NCBI GenBank assembly: GCA_035235625.1
Contig: CP141148.1
Location: forward strand, 19,345,057 to 19,409,056
Length of the DNA stretch: 64,000 nucleotides
Reading direction: 5' to 3'
DNA from: Saururus chinensis
Taxonomy: Eukaryota; Streptophyta; Magnoliopsida; Piperales; Saururaceae
Position numbers and translations under genes: made by a program. Below, piece after piece: positions 59,152-64,000 of this stretch (positions within the stretch are counted from its first letter, which is position 1; the number at the start of each line of letters is the position of its first letter). The notes beneath the pieces are model-generated. The model made no database searches. It saw nothing but the letters and a program-made list of their open reading frames with translations, and had not been told where the DNA came from.

Positions 59152-60470
59152 TGTCACGGACATGCCCCTCGAGCAGCTGATCGTGCGGCCCTTGCAAGCT
59201 TTAGGCCCACCATGCAAACCTTTGTTTTGGATAAATGGCTTGCCTTGCCCGGATGTGTTGCGCAAATCACTTGCAGGCGCTTGTGGAAAGTAAAGAGGTA
59301 GGAGGCAGAAAGCAAGTCACATTGCAAGGAAATTAATGAACACAAGAATGGAAAATGGATGCATTCATTGTCAACATGTTTACAAGCAATGGGTGCAACA
59401 ACACTATAACCAACAGCATAACTACTCACTCCCCCCAATATAACATAAGAGATTTTTTGTATATGGCTAGAGTGGCAGCCAAAGTGGTTGTACGGGCATG
59501 GTTGTACCATAAAACACAAATAAAGAAAATACATGAAAATGAAGAGAAGTACATGAAAATAAACCAAAATGGGAATTGGTAGGGTGCTTGGAATGTAGTC
59601 CGTGACATGCTCCCCCACTCAATTTCGTCGACATCCTTGTTGATGCTCATCTAGGAGGTAGGCTTTGACTTGATCAACATGGTGATTGAGGAGTTCTTCT
59701 CCTAGCTCCTAGCTTTGTGGAAGGTCTCACCATGTTATGAGGAATTTGTGGATTTTCTCTTCGTCACATTAAACTTGACGATCAGCGATAATTTCGTCGA
59801 GAATTCTAGTATCGATGGTGACTTTGGAATTGCTGCGTGCAAGGTGGTATCCTGAGAGGTCGTCTACATCTACATGGTATGGCTTTAAACAGCTGGCGTG
59901 GAAGACGGGGTGCATCTGCATCTGCTCAGTTCTCTTACATTTTATAGAAGAGCTCTGTCACTAACCAGAGCCCATTCTAGTTAGTCACCGGTCTACAGCC
60001 TGCTACTCCCCACACATTGGCTCCAATACCAAATGTCACATACGTGCCCCTTGGGCAACCGACCGTACGGCGCTTGCAGGCTTAAAGCCCACCAAGCAAG
60101 CTTTTGTTTGAGGGACGAATGGCTTGCCTTACACGGATGTGTTGCACAAATCTCTTGCGGCCACTCATGCAAAGCAAAGACGTAGGGGGCAAAAAGCGAG
60201 TCACATTGTAAGGAAAAGACTGAACACAAGCATGGATAATAGTTGCATTCACTATCAACATGTTTATAAGCAATGGTGGCAACAACATTATGATGAACAA
60301 CACAACTACTCACTCTCCCCTATATAGCATAAGAGATTTTTTGTATATGGCTAAATTGACAGCCAAAGTGATTGCACCATAAAACATAAATAAAGAAAAT
60401 ACATGAAAATAAAGAAGAGTACATTAAAATAAACCAAAATGGGAATTGGTAGGGTGCGCAGTTTGTGATA
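59152..60470 (-). mobile_element. 1.3-kb chromovirus deletion derivative, copy 2
   Basis: The same element and insertion point as 36931-38219. LTRs are 60470-60034 and 59606-59152. The primer site (60017-60032) has mutated to TTGGTATTGGAGCC on the minus strand. The chromodomain tail is better preserved: KVTIDTRILDEIIADRQV and KIHKFLITW, then HVDQVKAYLLDEHQQGC without the frame change of copy 1. Stops remain after RQV, LITW and QS. Confidence 0.88.
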
Positions 60471-62258
60471 GGTCGCTACCTTCTAATACAAAAACAAACC
60501 ATATGAATCAATTGAAATGGAAGTTTTATTGAGTACCAATTTCATATGTAAATGGATTTTTTATTATTCTTACCGTGTCATAGTCTGCTAGCAAAGAATG
60601 GACACAGTCCATGCATGCTTTTCTCCCCATCATCTTCCTTATTGACTCTCTCATCTATAGTAATGGTTACGCCTTTAGTAATGGTTACACCTTGAATCTT
60701 TCTATAATGTTATGCGAATTTTGTTCACTCCAAAAAAAAACATCTCAGCAGCCAACTTTGAGTAGTTATTAGTCCCAAAGTTTGTATGGAAATGAGGCAT
60801 CACACCGTGTTTGAATTCGTAAGAAAATGTTTCATTAATAAAGAGAAGAAGGCAAGTGCATCTAATTCAATGATAGGTAAGTCGGCAAACAACCTATATA
60901 CCCCATAAGTGATGTCTGTCTCGTTGGACTGAAAAATCTGATGGCTTATGATGATGCCCGGGCTCACTAAAGTGCGTAAGTGCATGCTCATAATAATGAG
61001 ACTCAAGATATATGACTACAAGTGTTAATAATTGTAAATCTTTACATTCACTAAAGTTAGGTTTATAACGTAACTGCATCTAAAACGCTTCTCCACTTAA
61101 GGGTGAAACAATTAAGGGAAGACATGACCCTACCTGGCCCAAAAATATGGGTTAGGATAGAAAATTGTTTACCCTACTCTTATGGCAAGCGTAAATATTT
61201 AAGGCACATCTTAAATATAGTCGGGCTTGAGCGAAGGGTAAAGATCCACAAGTTGATAGTCTCAACAAAAAGATAAGGAGAAAGAGAGGATGTTGTATAT
61301 TTTAATGAAGTTTATGAAATTTTAAGCTTACATGTCATCATGGTTAAGAATAGTTATATTCAGACCTTAGGTTTTTTCCGTGTCCCCCAAAGAAAGTGAA
61401 AAAGAGGTCTTTTTTTTACTTCATTCTCCAATGTTCCCCCCCTCATTTTGCAAATACTTCCCTAGTACATTAAATCCTTTCTCCTTTTCTTCCTACAAGA
61501 GCTCCACCTCCAACGACATTGGGTCCGGTGGTAGCCCTCACGGCGAGATTTGGCCACAGAGGCCGGATCCATATTTGGCATATGACTGCGAGATCTGGTA
61601 GCGGCAGGCCAGGGTTGGATTAGGCTTGTGGTAGGCTAGGGTTGAATCTGGCTTCCGGTAGGCAAATCCAGCAATGTAGGCCATATCTAACCTATGCATC
61701 AGATTTGGTGTGGGGCTAGATCTGGCAACAACAAGCTAGAGCTGGCATGCTGAGGCCAGATCTAGCTTGTGTAGGCCATATCCAGTTTGAAGCCAAATTG
61801 AGCTTTTTATGCTAGATCCAACCGCGACAGGCTAGATATGGCCTGCATGAGCCGGATTTGGCCAGGCATGCTACGGGCTAGATCCAGCCGTGCCCACTTG
61901 ACCACCATGGCACGCTAGCCAAATAGTTCATCCACGGCGCAAGCACTAGCTCTGATGCAAGGGAAAAGTAGGGTAAGGACTTTTATTATTTTTTAAATAT
62001 GGAGGATAAATGAGAGTTTTTAATAAGGGAGGGTGGGGTAAAGAACAAATGTGGGGACAGTGGAAAAAATTGGGGTCTGAATTGCCACGTTCTATGGTTA
62101 ATTTCGAAAGACCCTAGTTAAAAGCCAAAGGCATATGGTATTGTGTCTTATGAGACAACTAGTGTCACACATTAGACGCCTACTTGAACCTTGTGCCTGA
62201 GCACTCGAGCATAACGCGATCGAATTCTAAACAATTAGACTTGTAAGTCGACATAATT

Positions 62259-62813
62259 ACTCGAGTTGGAGAATTAAGTCCTCACTCAGATTCAAAATGT
62301 CTGCTCTTTCAGACATTTTATTTTCTTAAAAATAAAATTACTGATGGTCAACGAGTATTAGAAGAGAAAATAGGTGACATCATGATCTGCAGAACCAGAG
62401 AGACCTATGAAATAGAACTTCAATATATTTTTTTCCAAGGAATCAAACCCTAATTTGCATATATGGTGACGTCTATGGACACACAATAAAACAAAATTTT
62501 GATAATATTTATTATAAAATCATACTTGCAATTGTACTAGATACAGAAAGACTCCTTGATCGTGATTCAATTTGAATACGGTGGGCTATAGAGGCAAGTG
62601 AGATTCGAGCGTGGCAGCCATAGATGGACAAGGAGAAGGGAGAGGGAAGGGCGGGAAAAATGTGGGGGGAAGTGTGAGGGCGGCTAGAGAGGGTTGGGTG
62701 GGAAAAACATTTTTTTTAATAGAATCCAAAATAAATACTATAAACTAAGTAAAAAAATAAAAAAAACAAAAATGGTCTAACCATGTCTGTGTCCGTGAAT
62801 GTGAACGTGACTG
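62259..62813. other. Unique DNA between the duplicated block and the right array
   Basis: AT-rich, then a purine-rich stretch (62620-62700). A short hairpin, AAAATGTCTG...CAGACATTTT, lies at 62297-62321. No gene seen. Confidence 0.5.
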
Positions 62814-63413
62814 TTGTAATCGCTGCAAATGTTGTAGTGTTATAGCTGTAATGTTGTAATTGCTACAACGTTGCAGCGTTATTACTGCTATAACATTGTG
62901 GCATTATCGCTACAACGTTGCGGTGCAGCATTATTGCCGCAATGTTGTTGCATTATCGCTACAACGATGCAGCAATAACGCTGCAATGTTGTAGCGTTAT
63001 TGGTACAACGTTGTAGCGTTATCGTTCAATGCTGCAGCGTTGCAGCGTTATCGCTACAACATTGTAGCAATAACGCTGCAACATTCGATCGTTATCACTG
63101 CAATGTTGTAGCATTATCGTTGCAACATTGCAGCAATATCGCTGCAATGTTGAAGTTTTATTGCCGCAACATTACAGAGTGTTATTGGTGCAACGTTGCA
63201 GCATTATCACTACAACGTTGTAGCATTATCACTGCAACGTTGCACCCATAACGCTCTGCATTGCTGCAGCGTTATTGCTGCAATGTTGTAGCATTATCGT
63301 TGCAACATTGCAGCAATAACGCTGCAATGTTGGAACTTTATTGCTACAACATTGTAGCATTATTGCTGCAACGTTGTTGCATTATCGCTGCAATGGAACA
63401 CTGCAGCATTATA
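62814..63413. repeat. 22-bp palindromic minisatellite, right array
   Basis: Consecutive 22-bp units are easy to read at 63271-63402, for example GCTGCAATGTTGTAGC plus ATTATC. About 600 bp against about 370 bp in the left array, so the arrays have changed in length independently. Confidence 0.92.
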
Positions 63414-63810
63414 TGTCTATTCCATATATTTTTACTTCATTTACTCAAATAGTCAATTTTTACCACCCCATATAAGTTTATTACCTGTCTTGCCTTTTGT
63501 CAAATTTTTAGATTTATCACCTCTCTGTTACTTGTTCAGACAATTCAAACTAAATTGTTAAAAGGAAAAACTCACTAAGGGACAATTACAAAAGACTTGA
63601 TCATGGAAAATCATAGGGGTTCGGCAAGTGATACAACCAAGTACATCTTTATAATGTGAGCCCAATAAGTCATGCTGGAAATATACCAGTTATATCTATT
63701 TTGTTGCTGGGAATAGAGGGCATATAGATTACATTTCTTCTTTTAATTCTTTATCAATAAACAAGACCCAAGAGCATTTATAGCTAAATGGCCACTACTT
63801 ATGTGAACAT

Positions 63811-64000
63811 TTATTTTAACAGAAATAAACCAGTTGAAACATGGGAAGATATCTAAAGATTTCCCATTCCATATACGATCAAATCATCCTCTAGCTGCAA
63901 ATTCACACTAAGTAGACAAGTTGAGTTCAAAGATCCAACACCTTTTAAATCGTCACATGACAAAAGCGGTGTATGATGGACATGGTGAAAAGTTACTTTT
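63811..64000 (-). pseudogene. Inverted second copy of the At5g11700-like exon fragment, incomplete
   Basis: The minus strand reads LLSCDDLKGVGSLNSTC, then NLQLEDDLIVYGMGNL followed by a TAG where the left copy has glutamate. The 5' part is cut by the window end. Confidence 0.5.

Larger units (their letters stand above)
58562..62258. repeat. Segmental duplication, copy 2
   Basis: Partner of 36345-39965 in the same orientation. Begins inside GLP exon 2 exactly at the left minisatellite. The homology fades after GCACTCGAGCATAA near 62213-62258. Extra degenerate CTAGATCTGGC-rich DNA lies at about 61590-61880. Confidence 0.92.
62814..64000 (-). repeat. Right arm of the long inverted repeat, runs off the window
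   Basis: Inverted copy of 57597-58556 with a longer minisatellite. Confidence 0.92.

Noticed and set aside
58190-63413. Regular repeats that could be taken for a CRISPR array
   Set aside because: The units are contiguous, palindromic and lack unique spacers, in a plant nuclear context.
58341-63452. Cys/Asn-rich peptides encoded by the minisatellite arrays on both strands
   Set aside because: They are translations of the 22-bp repeat and appear in several frames and both orientations.

Overview
This window is nuclear DNA from a flowering plant. The reasons are several plant-type LTR retrotransposons with tRNA-iMet primer sites, Stowaway MITEs with TA target duplications, a CACTA end, Mutator-like sequences, and a germin-like protein (GLP) gene with a GT-AG intron. 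I see no basis for naming a species. I found no gene that looks intact: this is an old, nested transposon landscape with a few broken host genes in it. No tRNA, rRNA or CRISPR array was recognised.

Layout. 1-2332: non-coding LTR-retrotransposon remnant (minus). 2333-7869: complete but dead Ty3/gypsy element (plus) with both LTRs. 8945-16822: about 7.9 kb element with roughly 135-bp terminal inverted repeats (TIRs), two subterminal tandem arrays that are inverted relatives of each other, and a broken central gene resembling the DUF1985/Ulp1-associated genes of Mutator-like elements. 18285-20420: broken Mutator-type transposase gene. 20440-25826: two remnants of one gypsy family in opposite orientations. 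25830-26669: two Stowaway MITEs. 26956-27278: 5' end of an unidentified secreted-protein gene, cut by a copia element. 27279-31990: minus-strand copia element plus the 3' end of a second copy sharing an LTR. 31995-34849: 3' half of a chromodomain-bearing gypsy element with its 3' LTR. 34856-35010: cluster of short perfect hairpins.

36047-39965 holds a GLP pseudogene (minus). In its promoter side lies a 1.3-kb deletion derivative of a chromovirus: LTR, tRNA-Met primer site, chromodomain-coding tail, polypurine tract, LTR. The whole block is repeated in the same orientation at 58562-62258, where the GLP copy is truncated and carries different mutations. The second block sits between two long inverted arms (57597-58556 and 62814-64000, running off the window). 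Each arm ends inward in a minisatellite of 22-bp near-palindromic units and carries an exon fragment resembling the plant At5g11700/At4g32920 membrane-protein family. This foldback-like structure carrying host gene pieces is the most interesting feature here.

Between the two blocks: a CACTA end with a purine/pyrimidine hairpin core (40450-42440), a 135-bp (TA)n tract, a small inverted-repeat element, a 1.65-kb direct duplication (46707-48359 and 49234-50941) whose second copy runs into a large palindrome, a 106-bp tandem repeat, and several kilobases of AT-rich DNA in which I recognise nothing. All percentages and boundaries were judged by eye; no alignment or database search was run.
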